Source: CAZPRY01 sp964589175 (GTDB taxonomy: Bacteria; Fidelibacterota; UBA2242). Taken from it: a DNA stretch of 64,000 nt. Below, one piece after another: positions 26,381 to 36,000 of this stretch (the first letter of the stretch is position 1; the number at the start of each line of letters is the position of its first letter). A program made the translations under genes and the position numbers. Where the stretch lies: positions 124,001 to 188,000 of the forward strand of contig CAZPRY010000001.1 of NCBI GenBank assembly GCA_964589175.1, written 5' to 3'. A model generated the notes under the pieces. The model searched no databases, was not told where the DNA came from, and saw nothing but the letters and a program-made list of their open reading frames with translations.

Positions 26381-28469
26381 GGTTATCGATCTCCATGAGA
26401 TATTCCGGTGTTATCGGAAGTTTGCGGATCGGGACGGACAAAGCGTTGGAAACGGCGGCTGCGATCGCGGGGCCTGCTCCCACGAAAGGCAGCTCACCGG
26501 CGCACTTGGCTCCAAACGGTCCGAATTCGTACGGATTTTCAATAAACTCACATTCGATTTCGGGAATGTCCATCGCGGTGGGCACTTTATAGTCCGTCAG
26601 ATTATGCTGGATCAATCTGCCTTTATCGGTATTCATCACCTCGATTGTCGCCCAGCCAATGCCCTGGGCGAGGCCGCCCTGCATCTGGCCGCGAAGGGTT
26701 TGCTCGTCGATGGGCACGCCCACATCGTACACCGCGCTGATCTTCTTTACATCGATCTCATAAGTGACCGGATCGATCTCCACTTCCGCAACATTGGCGC
26801 CCCACGAGTAGGTCGGGTAGGCGTCGCCGTGGAAAGTCTCGTTGTCCCAGCGCAGGTAATCCGGGTGGCTGTAGATCCTCGTAATTTCAATTTCCCCGGT
26901 TTCGTTCCAGCGGTCTTTCAATTCCAAAGCAGCCTGTTGCAGCAGCCCGCCGACGATCATCGTGGTCCGCGATGCGACAGTCGGACCGGAATCGGGAATC
27001 AGGCCGGTATCGATGTTTTCACAGATTACTCTTTCAATGGAAATGTCGAGCGTGTGAGCCACGATTTTGCGCAGCACTGTCTCAGCGCCCTGCCCCATCT
27101 CGACGCTGGACACTATCAGAGTAACATGGTCGTCCTTTTTGCGGAGAACGATTTTTCCCCGGATCATCTGCTCGCCGTTGCCGGTGAAGCCGCAGCCGTG
27201 CAGAAAAAGCGACAGGCCGACGCCCCGATACTTTTTACCAGCCTTGACCTTCTCTCGATATGCGGACATCTCGTTCACTTTCCGGATAATTTCCGGCAAT
27301 TTGACTTCATCGCGGATCTGTCCGCCCGTGCAGGTCGGATCGCCGCGTTTCAACATGTGCCGCATTTTGTAGTCCTGCGGATCGATCCCCAGCTTCACCG
27401 CGATGTTGTGCATCAGCATTTCGGTTCCGAAAATTGTCTGGGGCGCACCGAAACCCCGATACGCGCCGGAAGGAACGGTATTGGTCATGAAATTTCGTCC
27501 GCGAACTTTGAGATGCGGAAAGTTGTAGACACCGGTCGCCGAAAAAATACCGCGCTGCAGGACGACCGGTGAGAGCCCCGTATAGGCACCGGCATCGTAC
27601 AGCACGTCAATATCCAGGGCGATAACGTTATTTGCTTGGTCCAGCCCGGCCTTGAAACGCACAATCGACGGATGCCGTTTCGTCGAGCAGATGATGTCCT
27701 CGTCCCGGTCGTAAATCATCATCACGGGATGCCTGGTTTTTAAGGCGGCCACGGCTACCTGGCAGGCGGTCAGCGATGGGAATTCCTCTTTACCGCCGAA
27801 GGCGCCGCCGGTAACGGCCTGGATGACGCGAATACGTTTTGCCTCCCAGCCGAGGACCTCCTTCATCGCGCCTTCCACATAGAAGGGGCATTGCAACGAG
27901 CCGTAAATATACATCGTGTCGTCTTTGTACTCGGCCGCCATGCCCTGCGGTTCCAGGTAGACATGTTCCTGCAAGCCGGTGCTGTATTCATCCTCGATGA
28001 TGCTTGCCGCTTCGACAAAGGCCTTTTCGGGATCGCCCTTGGAGTAGCCATATTGAGTGAAAACGGTATTCCGTTTTTCCGCTTCTGCCAGGCTAAAAAC
28101 CGCAGCTTCTTCTTCGTACTCGATTTTTATTTGGGTGGTTAGTTCAAAGACTTTCTCGCGTTCGGGGCCGACGATCAAGAGAATCGGCTGGCCGATGTAA
28201 CTGACTTCATCCTCGGCAAAGATGGGATGATCGGAAACGACTGTGCGCATGCGGTTGACGCCCGGAATATCGTCTTTATTTACGACGAAATATCCACCGG
28301 GCAATTCCGGCAGCCGAATTGAAACAATCCGGGCTTTGACCCGGGTGCTGCGGACAGTCCTGGCGAAGAGTTGATTTTCGAAACGCAGATCGCTGATGTA
28401 TTTGGCCTCGCCGCTGATCTTGGCGGATGCATCCACCCGCTTGATGGGCTTGCTGATGGATTCTTTCAC
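26370..28469 (-). CDS. Molybdenum hydroxylase large (molybdopterin) subunit, second set
   Basis: The 699-residue subunit holds the molybdopterin site. Seen are VTGGAFGGKEE near residue 215, GAYRGFGAPQ near 335, the VEMGQGAETV segment near 465, and the C-terminal GPFGAKCAGELP with the catalytic Glu. It is shorter than canonical XdhA (about 730-780) but complete. The start is a GTG overlapping the MocA stop as GTGA. The likely reaction is hydroxylation of a purine ring (hypoxanthine, xanthine or another heterocycle). The context of MocA, YgeW and ThrC-like genes supports an XdhD-type role in anaerobic purine use. Exact substrate is not decidable. Confidence 0.9.
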   Translation of the reverse strand: MKESISKPIKRVDASAKISGEAKYISDLRFENQLFARTVRSTRVKARIVSIRLPELPGGYFVVNKDDIPGVNRMRTVVSDHPIFAEDEVSYIGQPILLIVGPEREKVFELTTQIKIEYEEEAAVFSLAEAEKRNTVFTQYGYSKGDPEKAFVEAASIIEDEYSTGLQEHVYLEPQGMAAEYKDDTMYIYGSLQCPFYVEGAMKEVLGWEAKRIRVIQAVTGGAFGGKEEFPSLTACQVAVAALKTRHPVMMIYDRDEDIICSTKRHPSIVRFKAGLDQANNVIALDIDVLYDAGAYTGLSPVVLQRGIFSATGVYNFPHLKVRGRNFMTNTVPSGAYRGFGAPQTIFGTEMLMHNIAVKLGIDPQDYKMRHMLKRGDPTCTGGQIRDEVKLPEIIRKVNEMSAYREKVKAGKKYRGVGLSLFLHGCGFTGNGEQMIRGKIVLRKKDDHVTLIVSSVEMGQGAETVLRKIVAHTLDISIERVICENIDTGLIPDSGPTVASRTTMIVGGLLQQAALELKDRWNETGEIEITRIYSHPDYLRWDNETFHGDAYPTYSWGANVAEVEIDPVTYEIDVKKISAVYDVGVPIDEQTLRGQMQGGLAQGIGWATIEVMNTDKGRLIQHNLTDYKVPTAMDIPEIECEFIENPYEFGPFGAKCAGELPFVGAGPAIAAAVSNALSVPIRKLPITPEYLMEIDNHEN

Positions 28470-29044
28470 AGCATTTCCTCTTGATAATAGGCTTTGATCT
28501 TTGCATAATCGGCGGGATTGTCCACGTCCAGGCCGATGCCGGGATCATCAACGTCGAGGACAGCGGCTTGCTGACGGTGGATAAAATCCCGCAAATTGGC
28601 CGTGTCGGGCATTGCCTGAATTCCCGGAATCAGCTGGCTTTTGAACAATACCGGATGGCCCTTTTTTCCGTCGTAGCGGGGAATTACAATATCGTCATCA
28701 ATTTCGAGTAACTTTCGAAACGTGTCGGTTCTTACCACCGGTTGATCGCCGGGAATGATGAAGAAACGGTCGGCCCCGACCTCGCGGATTCCCCGTTTAA
28801 CCGAAAAAAACATTCCCGATTCATAGGCTTCATTCCGGACGACCGTGACTTTGGGCTGGGCCTGCACCAGTTCAAGCAGCTGATCGTAATTGAAGCCGCC
28901 GACCACAATGATGCGGTCGCAGATAGGAGACATGCTTTCGATACAGCGGACCAACAGCGGCTTGCCGTCCAGCAGCAGCGCCGGCTTGAATTGCCCGGCC
29001 CGCTTGGAAAATCCCGCCGCCAGGATGACGCCCTCGACACTCAT
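28466..29044 (-). CDS. MocA/MobA-like molybdenum cofactor nucleotidyltransferase (YgfJ-like)
   Basis: The 192-residue enzyme carries the nucleotidyltransferase signature LAAGFSKRAGQFKPAL at residues 8-23 and the GDQP metal-binding motif near 98. Relatives attach CMP or GMP to molybdopterin before insertion into hydroxylases. Its placement directly ahead of a molybdenum hydroxylase, with coupled stop/start on both sides (ATGA and GTGA), supports dedicated cofactor maturation for that enzyme. CMP rather than GMP use is inferred from the hydroxylase context. Confidence 0.88.
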   Translation of the reverse strand: MSVEGVILAAGFSKRAGQFKPALLLDGKPLLVRCIESMSPICDRIIVVGGFNYDQLLELVQAQPKVTVVRNEAYESGMFFSVKRGIREVGADRFFIIPGDQPVVRTDTFRKLLEIDDDIVIPRYDGKKGHPVLFKSQLIPGIQAMPDTANLRDFIHRQQAAVLDVDDPGIGLDVDNPADYAKIKAYYQEEML

Positions 29045-30219
29045 TCCAGATCCTCCAAAGATGAGATTGCTCTCCCGGGGAAGTCGATCTTCTTGATCGC
29101 GGAATCGATATCCTTGAGACCGTTACCGGTGATCAGCAACACCACAGTCGCATCCTTTGACAAATCGGATTTCATTTTCAGAAAACCGGCATATGCGGCA
29201 GCCGCAGCCGGCTCGGCGAAGAGCCCGGCTTTGGCGGAAAGTTCCTTCTGGGCGGCCAGAATGGCCTCATCGGAAACCGTTACGCATTTCCCGTCGTATT
29301 TTTTTAACTGTTTCAGCGCGTAATAGCCGTTGCGCGGAATACCGACGGAGATCGAATCGGCGACGGTTTTCGCATCGATCGGTGTAAATTTTCCACTTTC
29401 GAAGGCTAACGCGATTGCGTTGCTCTTTTCGGCCTGAACCGCGATAATGGTCGGAATCTTGTCGATAATTTTCAATTGCTGCAGATCGCGGAATCCTTTG
29501 TAAACGCCGCCCAGGATCACGCCGTCGCCGGTGGGCACGAAAACGAAATCCGGCGATTTTTCCAATTGATGGTAGATTTCCAGGGAGACGGTTTTCTTAC
29601 CCTCGATGGTCAGCGGATTGTAGGCCGTATTGCGACTGAGAATTTTGTATTTGCGGCTGTATTCCAGCGACAGATCGAATGCTTTGTCGTAATTGCCGGC
29701 GACCGTTATGACCCGCGCACCGTATTGCAGCGATTGCACCATCTTGGCTTTTGGGGCACTTTCCGGCAGGAAGATGGTGATCTCCATTCCCGCCGCCGCG
29801 CCGATTCCGGCCATGGATGAAGCCGCGTTGCCGGTGGACGCCACGGCGATTTCCCGGATGCCCTCGCGTTTGGCAAAAGCGGCCACAAGGTAGGAGGCCC
29901 GGTCTTTCAGCGAGCCGGTCAGGTTGTGGGTATCGTCTTTAAGGAAAAGGTTTGGGAAACCCAGCTCCCGATTGAGATTGGTGGCTTTCCAGAGAGGCGT
30001 ATTGCCAACCGGTATTTTTGCGAAATGTTCCGTCGTCACGGGTAGCAGATCGCTCATTTTCGGTTGATGATGCAGATGCCCCTCGAGCGCTACTTCCAGA
30101 ATGCCCCGTAGCGGCTCGTCGTGTTTTTGCGTCCGGCTGCACTCCGGGCAGAGCATCAACTCGGGAGTGATTTTGTATTCCCGGCCGCATTCGGAGCATT
30201 GGTAGTGAAAATTAAACAT
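29041..30219 (-). CDS. Threonine-synthase-like fold-type II PLP enzyme in the purine operon
   Basis: The ATG at 30219 gives 392 residues; an upstream frame extension lies in repeat DNA and is not conserved-looking. An N-terminal zinc-ribbon-like CSECGREY...CPECSR is followed by the PLP core. This includes GNTPLWKA, the DDTHNLTGSLKDR stretch with the Schiff-base Lys, ASTGNAASSMAG, and the PTGDGVILGGVYKG phosphate loop. This matches the ThrC subfamily. The gene lies between ygeW and mocA, where a diaminopropionate ammonia-lyase (ygeX) is found in related loci, and no thrA/thrB is near. It may therefore deaminate a diamino or hydroxy amino acid made from purine carbon rather than make threonine. 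That functional shift is inference. Confidence 0.82.
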   Translation of the reverse strand: MFNFHYQCSECGREYKITPELMLCPECSRTQKHDEPLRGILEVALEGHLHHQPKMSDLLPVTTEHFAKIPVGNTPLWKATNLNRELGFPNLFLKDDTHNLTGSLKDRASYLVAAFAKREGIREIAVASTGNAASSMAGIGAAAGMEITIFLPESAPKAKMVQSLQYGARVITVAGNYDKAFDLSLEYSRKYKILSRNTAYNPLTIEGKKTVSLEIYHQLEKSPDFVFVPTGDGVILGGVYKGFRDLQQLKIIDKIPTIIAVQAEKSNAIALAFESGKFTPIDAKTVADSISVGIPRNGYYALKQLKKYDGKCVTVSDEAILAAQKELSAKAGLFAEPAAAAAYAGFLKMKSDLSKDATVVLLITGNGLKDIDSAIKKIDFPGRAISSLEDLE

Positions 30220-30235
30220 GATAATCTGTATTGGC

Positions 30236-30321
30236 TTTTTGTAACAAAGTAAACCTAATTTTCTCAATTTTTAGTAACAAAGTCAGGGCAATTTTAAAAA
30301 TCCAGGCAATCCTGCAAATCG
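30236..30321. repeat. Short interspersed repeat: GTAACAAAGT and CAGG(C/G)CAAT family
   Basis: TTTTTGTAACAAAGT and TTTTTAGTAACAAAGT occur within 40 bases, followed by the near-symmetric tract CAGGGCAATTTTAAAAAT and CCAGGCAATCCTGCAAATC. It fills the spacer between ygeW and the ThrC-like gene. Confidence 0.6.
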
Positions 30322-31344
30322 TTACGGCCGGCCTCCCATCGTCAACGCCATGACCGCTTTGGCGGTGTGCAGGCGGTTCTCGGCTTCGTCGTAGATGATG
30401 GATGCCGGCCCGTCGATCACCGCGTCAGTGACTTCATTGCCGCGATCCGCCGGAAGGGCGTGCATGTATTTCACTTCGGGCGCCGCCAGTTTCATGCGCC
30501 GCTCATCGCAGATCCAGTCTTTATGTTTTTCAAGATTGGCTTTCATTTCCTTGCGGCATTCATCTTCATTGCGATTATACTCATCAAAAGTATAATTACC
30601 AAATCCGCCCCAGTTTTTCGGAATCACAATCCGGGCGCCCTCAAAGGCGGCGTCCATATCATCGGTGAAATGTAATTGTCCGCCATTTTCCTCAGCGTTT
30701 CGTTTGGCGGATTCCACCAGCCCCGGGTAAAGCGGAAATTCTTTCGGCGCGGCGACGGTAACCTCCATCCCGAAACGCGGGAACATCAGAATCTGCGATA
30801 GCGGTACCGATAGCGGTTTGGCGTGGGATGTCGCATAGGCCCACGAAATTGTGACCTTCAAACCCTTGCTGTTCTTGCCGAAATATTCCTGCATGGTCAT
30901 CAGGTCCGCGATGGCCTGCATGGGATGGTATAAGTCATCCTGCAGCGACATGATCGGAATGGATGAGAATTCGGCCATTTCACGCAGATATTTATTGCCG
31001 ATGCCGTAAAAGCAATTGCGGCAGGCGATGCCATGACCCATACGCGAAAGCACCATGGCGGTATCTTTGGCCGATTCGCCGTGGGAGAGTTGCATTTTGT
31101 CCGGGGTCAGATCGTGGGCATGGCCGCCCAGCTGGGTCATCCCGGCTTCCATGGAATTGCGCGTGCGGGTCGATTGCTCGAAAAACATCATGAACAGGGT
31201 TTTGTCCTGCAACAATCGGTGCGGCTCGCCGGATGCGAAACGCCGTTTCAGATCGCCGGCGACATCCAGAACCATTTTGATTTCGTTTTTGGTCCATTCG
31301 TTGAATGTAATTAAATGCTTGCCTCGTAATAGTGTCTGAGACAT
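30322..31344 (-). CDS. ygeW: YgeW-type knotted carbamoyltransferase
   Basis: The start is the ATG at 31344, placed 9 bases after a strong AAAGGAGT site, giving 340 residues. A longer frame upstream only translates repeat DNA. The carbamoyl-phosphate-binding STRTRNS motif lies at about residues 58-64. The C-terminal HALPADRGNEVTD segment corresponds to the knotted transcarbamoylase loop seen in YgeW/N-acetylornithine-carbamoyltransferase relatives. In purine-degrading clusters YgeW is thought to handle a carbamoylated intermediate, yielding carbamoyl phosphate. A carbamate kinase to harvest ATP is not in the window. Substrate is not established. Confidence 0.9.
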   Translation of the reverse strand: MSQTLLRGKHLITFNEWTKNEIKMVLDVAGDLKRRFASGEPHRLLQDKTLFMMFFEQSTRTRNSMEAGMTQLGGHAHDLTPDKMQLSHGESAKDTAMVLSRMGHGIACRNCFYGIGNKYLREMAEFSSIPIMSLQDDLYHPMQAIADLMTMQEYFGKNSKGLKVTISWAYATSHAKPLSVPLSQILMFPRFGMEVTVAAPKEFPLYPGLVESAKRNAEENGGQLHFTDDMDAAFEGARIVIPKNWGGFGNYTFDEYNRNEDECRKEMKANLEKHKDWICDERRMKLAAPEVKYMHALPADRGNEVTDAVIDGPASIIYDEAENRLHTAKAVMALTMGGRP

Positions 31345-31361
31345 ATCTACTCCTTTAATTC

Positions 31362-31425
31362 GCCACAGATTTACACAGATACACACAGATTTATCTGTTA
31401 ATTTTTCTGTGTTGATTTGTGGCTG
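31362..31425. repeat. CACAGATTNACACAGAT repeat, copy next to ygeW
   Basis: Plus-strand tracts CCACAGATTTACACAGAT and ACACACAGATTTATCTG, followed by TTTTCTGTGTTGATTTGTGGCT, form an imperfect inverted array. The left edge of the GxxExxY reading frame lies inside it, so its last codons are repeat-derived. Confidence 0.75.
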
Positions 31426-31810
31426 TTTTTCTTTCATTGTCAAAAATGAAGCGTTTTATCTGAGGTTTGCTACCGAAATTCAGTAACAATCCGATTTCAT
31501 ATTTGGTCGCTTTGAGATAGTTTATAATTTGCGCTTCATGTTCAGAAAGCAGAGTTCGTACCGCTTTTAATTCCAGAATAACTCGATCATTAATAATCAT
31601 GTCAGCCCGGAACTCACCGACTAATTGTTTGCGAAAAAAGACATCAATATTTTCTTGAGTCTTTACATTCAATCCATATTTTATCAGAACCAACGCCAAT
31701 GATTTTTCATAGACAAATTCCAGGAAGCCACAGCCGAGTTCATTATAAACCTCATAAAATCCCTGGATTATTTTATCCGTCAATTCTTTGTATTTATAAT
31801 CAGTGTTCAT
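31391..31810 (-). CDS. GxxExxY-family protein, inserted in the operon
   Basis: The 139-residue protein shows the family's namesake motif GCGFLEFVYEKSL near residue 27 and the nuclease-like ending of the domain, ILELKAVRTLLSEHEAQIINYL, near residues 80-100. Such proteins have a PD-(D/E)XK-like fold and no proven function. The gene is AT-rich, has no ribosome site, and both its start and stop fall in CACAGATT-type repeats. It separates ygeY from ygeW, which are otherwise neighbours in related clusters, so it looks like an insertion carried with the repeat. Confidence 0.75.
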   Translation of the reverse strand: MNTDYKYKELTDKIIQGFYEVYNELGCGFLEFVYEKSLALVLIKYGLNVKTQENIDVFFRKQLVGEFRADMIINDRVILELKAVRTLLSEHEAQIINYLKATKYEIGLLLNFGSKPQIKRFIFDNERKTATNQHRKINR

Positions 31811-31833
31811 CTGTGTTAATCTGTGGCTAAATT
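31800..31833. repeat. CACAGATTNACACAGAT repeat, copy next to ygeY
   Basis: CAGTGTTCATCTGTGTTAAT then CTGTGGCTAA is the same repeat family as 31362-31425 in inverted form. It supplies the ATG of the GxxExxY gene. Confidence 0.72.
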
Positions 31834-31840
31834 CCTGAGG

Positions 31841-33028
31841 TTAAGTTCCCAAAACCCATGGCAATAACGCATAGAACGCCGCCGCTTTTTCAAGATGTTC
31901 CATCGGCACTTTTTCGTTCGGCGCGTGGGCGAAAATCTCATTCCCGGGTCCGAAGCCGATGCACGGAATCCCATGCCGTCCGCAGATGGCAACGCCATTA
32001 GTCGAAAAGGTCCATTTATCGATCCGCGGCAAATTACCAAACAGCCGCCGATGGGCTTCAATTCCCGCCTGCACCAGCGGATGATCCTCGGCGATCTTCC
32101 AGGTTGGGAAATACTTCTCGATCTCGTAAACAGTTTCTTTATAACTTGGGCTCGTGTAGACCGGCACTTCAATCGTCACATCGCTTCCGCAAATTTGTTT
32201 TATCTCGCTGATTGCGCTTTCCCTGGTTTCGCCCCAGGTCAGCCGCCGGTCGATATGCATGCGCGCCTGGTCGGCAATCGCGCAGAGTGAGGGCGATACC
32301 GTGCGGAACAGCGTCGGGGCGATAGTACCTTTGCCCAGGAATTCGTCGGTCCTCAGTTTTTCGTTCAGTTTTTCAATTTCTAGTGCTACCCGGGAACCGG
32401 AATAAATCACGTTTTTGCCGCGCTCCGGCGCCGATCCGTGCGCCGAAAGTCCTTTGAAATATAGTTCCAGCTCCATCCGTCCGCGGTGTCCGCGATAAAG
32501 ACCGAGGTTCGTCGGTTCGGTGATGACTGCGAAATCGGGCACAAGTTTTTCCTCGTTAATCAGGTATTCCCAGCACATGCCGTCGCAATCTTCTTCCATC
32601 ACGGTGAAGGTGAAATAGACCGAATATTCCCCGTTATAATTCATTTCGGTCAGGATTCGAGCTGCCGTAATCATCGCCGCAGCGCCGCCTTCCTGATCGA
32701 CTGTTCCCCGGCCATGCACAAAGCCGTCTTTGATCATTCCGGAAAAGGGCGCTGTCTCCCACTGGGATTCATCGCCTGTATCCACGGTATCGATATGGGC
32801 GTCGATGGCCAGAATCTTCGGGCCGCTGCCAACCCGGGCGATCAGGTTACCCAGTCCGTCAATGCGAACATCCATGACCCCGGCATTTTCCAGCAATTCC
32901 TTAATCTTTAAAACGACCAGTCGCTCTTCACAACTTACCGACGGTATCTTTACCATCTCCGACAGGCATTCGGCGCTGTAGTCTCTATAGTTTTTGGCTT
33001 TTTCCCGAATCAGTTGGGCGATTTCCAT
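31841..33028 (-). CDS. ygeY: YgeY-family M20 metallohydrolase
   Basis: The ATG at 33028 gives 395 residues and has GGGGAC upstream; a TTG 21 bases earlier is less likely. The M20 metal ligands are visible: DAHIDTVDTG near residue 77, GRGTVDQEGG near 108, EEDCDG near 145, and a C-terminal HAPNEKVPMEHLEK. This matches the selenium-metabolism-linked YgeY hydrolase that accompanies ygfK and ssnA. It should cleave an amide or ureido bond of a purine-derived intermediate. It follows ygfK with an 18-base gap. Confidence 0.9.
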   Translation of the reverse strand: MEIAQLIREKAKNYRDYSAECLSEMVKIPSVSCEERLVVLKIKELLENAGVMDVRIDGLGNLIARVGSGPKILAIDAHIDTVDTGDESQWETAPFSGMIKDGFVHGRGTVDQEGGAAAMITAARILTEMNYNGEYSVYFTFTVMEEDCDGMCWEYLINEEKLVPDFAVITEPTNLGLYRGHRGRMELELYFKGLSAHGSAPERGKNVIYSGSRVALEIEKLNEKLRTDEFLGKGTIAPTLFRTVSPSLCAIADQARMHIDRRLTWGETRESAISEIKQICGSDVTIEVPVYTSPSYKETVYEIEKYFPTWKIAEDHPLVQAGIEAHRRLFGNLPRIDKWTFSTNGVAICGRHGIPCIGFGPGNEIFAHAPNEKVPMEHLEKAAAFYALLPWVLGT

Positions 33029-33045
33029 CTTGTCCCCGGTTCTAT

Positions 33046-36000
33046 TCAAATCCCTGAATTTCGGATTGCATCCGCTATCATCTTCATTTTGACGGCTTCA
33101 TCGGTCGACCATTGACCATTCATTTCTTTTTTTAAATGAATCTCAAGTATCGAAAAATCGGTGGCCATTTTCGCGCAAATTAACTCTGATTCAAAACGAA
33201 ATGTATTTTCAATGATTTCCAGCGAGTGGATTCCATTCGCATCTTTAGAGAAAATTTTTCCTTCCTGCCGGAAATACCCTCGTTCGAGATTCCGAAAACT
33301 CTTCTCCGTCAACGCCACCTTGGGTTTGTCTTTATATGGCGCACCGCTCGTCGGGCAAAACGTGGCGCAGTTGCCGCATTCATTGCAGAAATCCTCAATA
33401 TTCAGGATCTGGTACTGTTGTTCGATTTTAAAAATGCCGTTATCGATGATCTTAATTGTGCCGTTTTCAAGGATGGCCTTCTGTAACCGAATTTCATACG
33501 GCGGCACGGCATAGCCCACATTCGCACGGTTGGGGCAGACCGTTACGCAGATGTCACAGAGCTGATCGCAAAACAGGCAACGCCGGGCTTCCCGGATGGC
33601 TTCCGGTTCGATCAGGGACAATTCCACCAGACTAAAATAATCCCGCTCAGCCAGGGCTGTTTCTTCCGGATGAACGCCCGGCTCGATCCGCGCCCGTTTT
33701 TGATGGAGCTCCTCGCGGCTCAAGCCTTTATCGACCGGCTGCAAAGGTGAAATCTGCCGGTCGATTCCGGATTTTCGGATAATGGTTTCCGCCGTTTTGC
33801 GGCCGTCGGCAATTGCGCTAATGACATTGGACGCGCCCCGAAAGGCATCACCGCCGATAAAGACATTTGCCAGGTGTATTTCATGCGTCTCGCTGTCGAG
33901 CGGTTCCAGTAAATTTTCATCGATGAAATCGATTACACGCTCCTGCCCGAAAGCCGGGATGATTGTATCGGCCGGAATTTCAAACTCGCTGCCTTCGATT
34001 TTCACAGGCCGCGGCCGCCCCGATTTATCAGGCTTGCCCAATTTCATCCGGAAACAGGTCAACGAATGGACTTTTCCATCGCTTGAATTGATCCGCGCCG
34101 GCGTTGCCAATTCGATCACTTCGATACCTTCGTTCAAGGCAGTTTCGATCTCATCCTGACCGGCAGGCATTTCACGGTGCGTGCGGCGATACACGATCGT
34201 CACATTTCCATCTTCAGCTGTAAGCCGCCTGGCGGTGCGCGCGGCATCCATCGCGGTGTTCCCGCCGCCGAGCACAATGACCCTGTTGCCCAAATCCGGC
34301 ATGCGTCCCTGCCGTACGGCTGAGAGAAATTTCAGGGGATCGAGCAGTCCTTTTTGAACTTCGTCTCCCTCGATTTTGACCTTCAATGCTTTTTGGGCGC
34401 CGACGGCGAGATATACGAAATCGGCTTGGTCATAGATTTTCTGAAATCGGATTTTATCGATTTTTTGGGAAGTATGGGTTTTTACTCCCAGGTTTTGAAT
34501 CCGCAGAATGTCCTCATTCAATGCTGTTTCTGACAATCTAAACAACGGAATCGCATCCGCCAGCATGCCGCCCGGGAAGGCTTTGGTTTCGTAGACATCC
34601 ACTTCAAATCCGTTTAAAATCAAGAAGTAGGCGCAAGCCAAACCCGACGGTCCGGCCCCGATGATGGCCACCCGCCGACCGTTTTTCTGAGATGGCGGTT
34701 CTAATTCCGCGAAATTCACATTTTCGGCCACAAAGCGTTTAACTTCCCGAATCAGCAGCGAACTGTCATAGTTGATGCGGGTGCATTTTGTCTGGCAGAG
34801 ATGGTCGCACACCAGTCCGGTGACCGAGGGGAACGGATTGGTTTTTAGAATCGTTTCAAACGCGCTGGACAGATCGCCTTTGGCCGTCCAGTACATATAA
34901 TCGGGGATCTGCTGGTTGGAGGGACAGGTTGCCACGCAGGGCGCCGCGATGCAGTCAAAGGCCGTTAACTCGCGCGGCGTTTTGATGTCGGTCCAAACGG
35001 CCCGATACTTGGGATTCGTGCTGACTTCATCCGCATACCGGTTCAAATGGACCAGCGCGGCTTCACGATTTCCGGGCAGCGGTTCCCGGATGTTTTCCAG
35101 ATACTGCGTTAACCGGGCATAGCCGCCGGGTTTCAGCAGATCGGAGCAGACCGTCACCGGACTCAGACCGCAGGCCAGCACATCGGCGATATTGAGAGCA
35201 TTCACGCCGGCGCAAAAGGAGCTCGGCAAATCCGGAAAGTCGTTCCTGACTTTTCGGGCGACATTGATACTGATCGGGTGCAGCGCCTTGCCGCTCATGT
35301 ACATAGACGCTTCGCTGAAAAGGCCTTTATGGTTCAGCGCTTCCAGAGTGTTGGTCAGTTTGACGCCGAAGAAGACGCCCCGTTTTTCGGCCGATTCCCG
35401 CAAGGAATGGATGACATTCACTGCTGCCGGATAGCTTATATCGTGCTCGAAAGCGACATCGGGAACCTGCGTATTATAGCCGAGTTTCTTCAGGATTTCG
35501 TGGATTTTTTCTTTGCCGAGCAACGTCGGATTCAGCTTGATAAAAGTGTGCAGGCCGCGCTCTTCAATCAGGTACTTGCCGATCTTCTCGATTTCGCCCG
35601 GCGGGCAGCCGTGCATCGTGGAAAGGGTTATATTGTCGGAAATTTGGTTGGGAATAACGATGTCGTCGATTGCCGGGTAAAGATCACGAATCTCATCGAT
35701 CAGCGCCTGTTTTTCGTGATGGCAATCCGCCATTTTTTCGAAAAACCACTGCACGTTGTCCTTCAGGATGCCGGCCATGTCATAACCGACGCTCATGTTG
35801 AAAACCGTGCCAAGTTCACCGGTCCAAGCGAATTTGTGTTTCAGGATGTGGGTAATGATCCAGGCTTTGAGATATTCTTCGAAAGATTCCCGGATTCTGA
35901 GTTCCTGGGACCACTCGCAATTATAGCCTTCATCCTGAATGTCGATGCAGGGTTTGGAAACCTCGATCTCATCGAGAGTCTGGACGGTTTTCAGTTCGAT

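Noticed and set aside
31345..31443. An N-terminal extension of YgeW of 33 residues containing a KSVCICVNLW stretch
   Set aside because: It is the translation of CACAGATT-type repeat DNA; a strong ribosome site directly precedes the ATG at 31344 where homology begins.
31362..31833. The CACAGATT tracts as a CRISPR array
   Set aside because: Units are short, imperfect and inverted, with no regular unique spacers and no cas genes; they are interspersed repeats.
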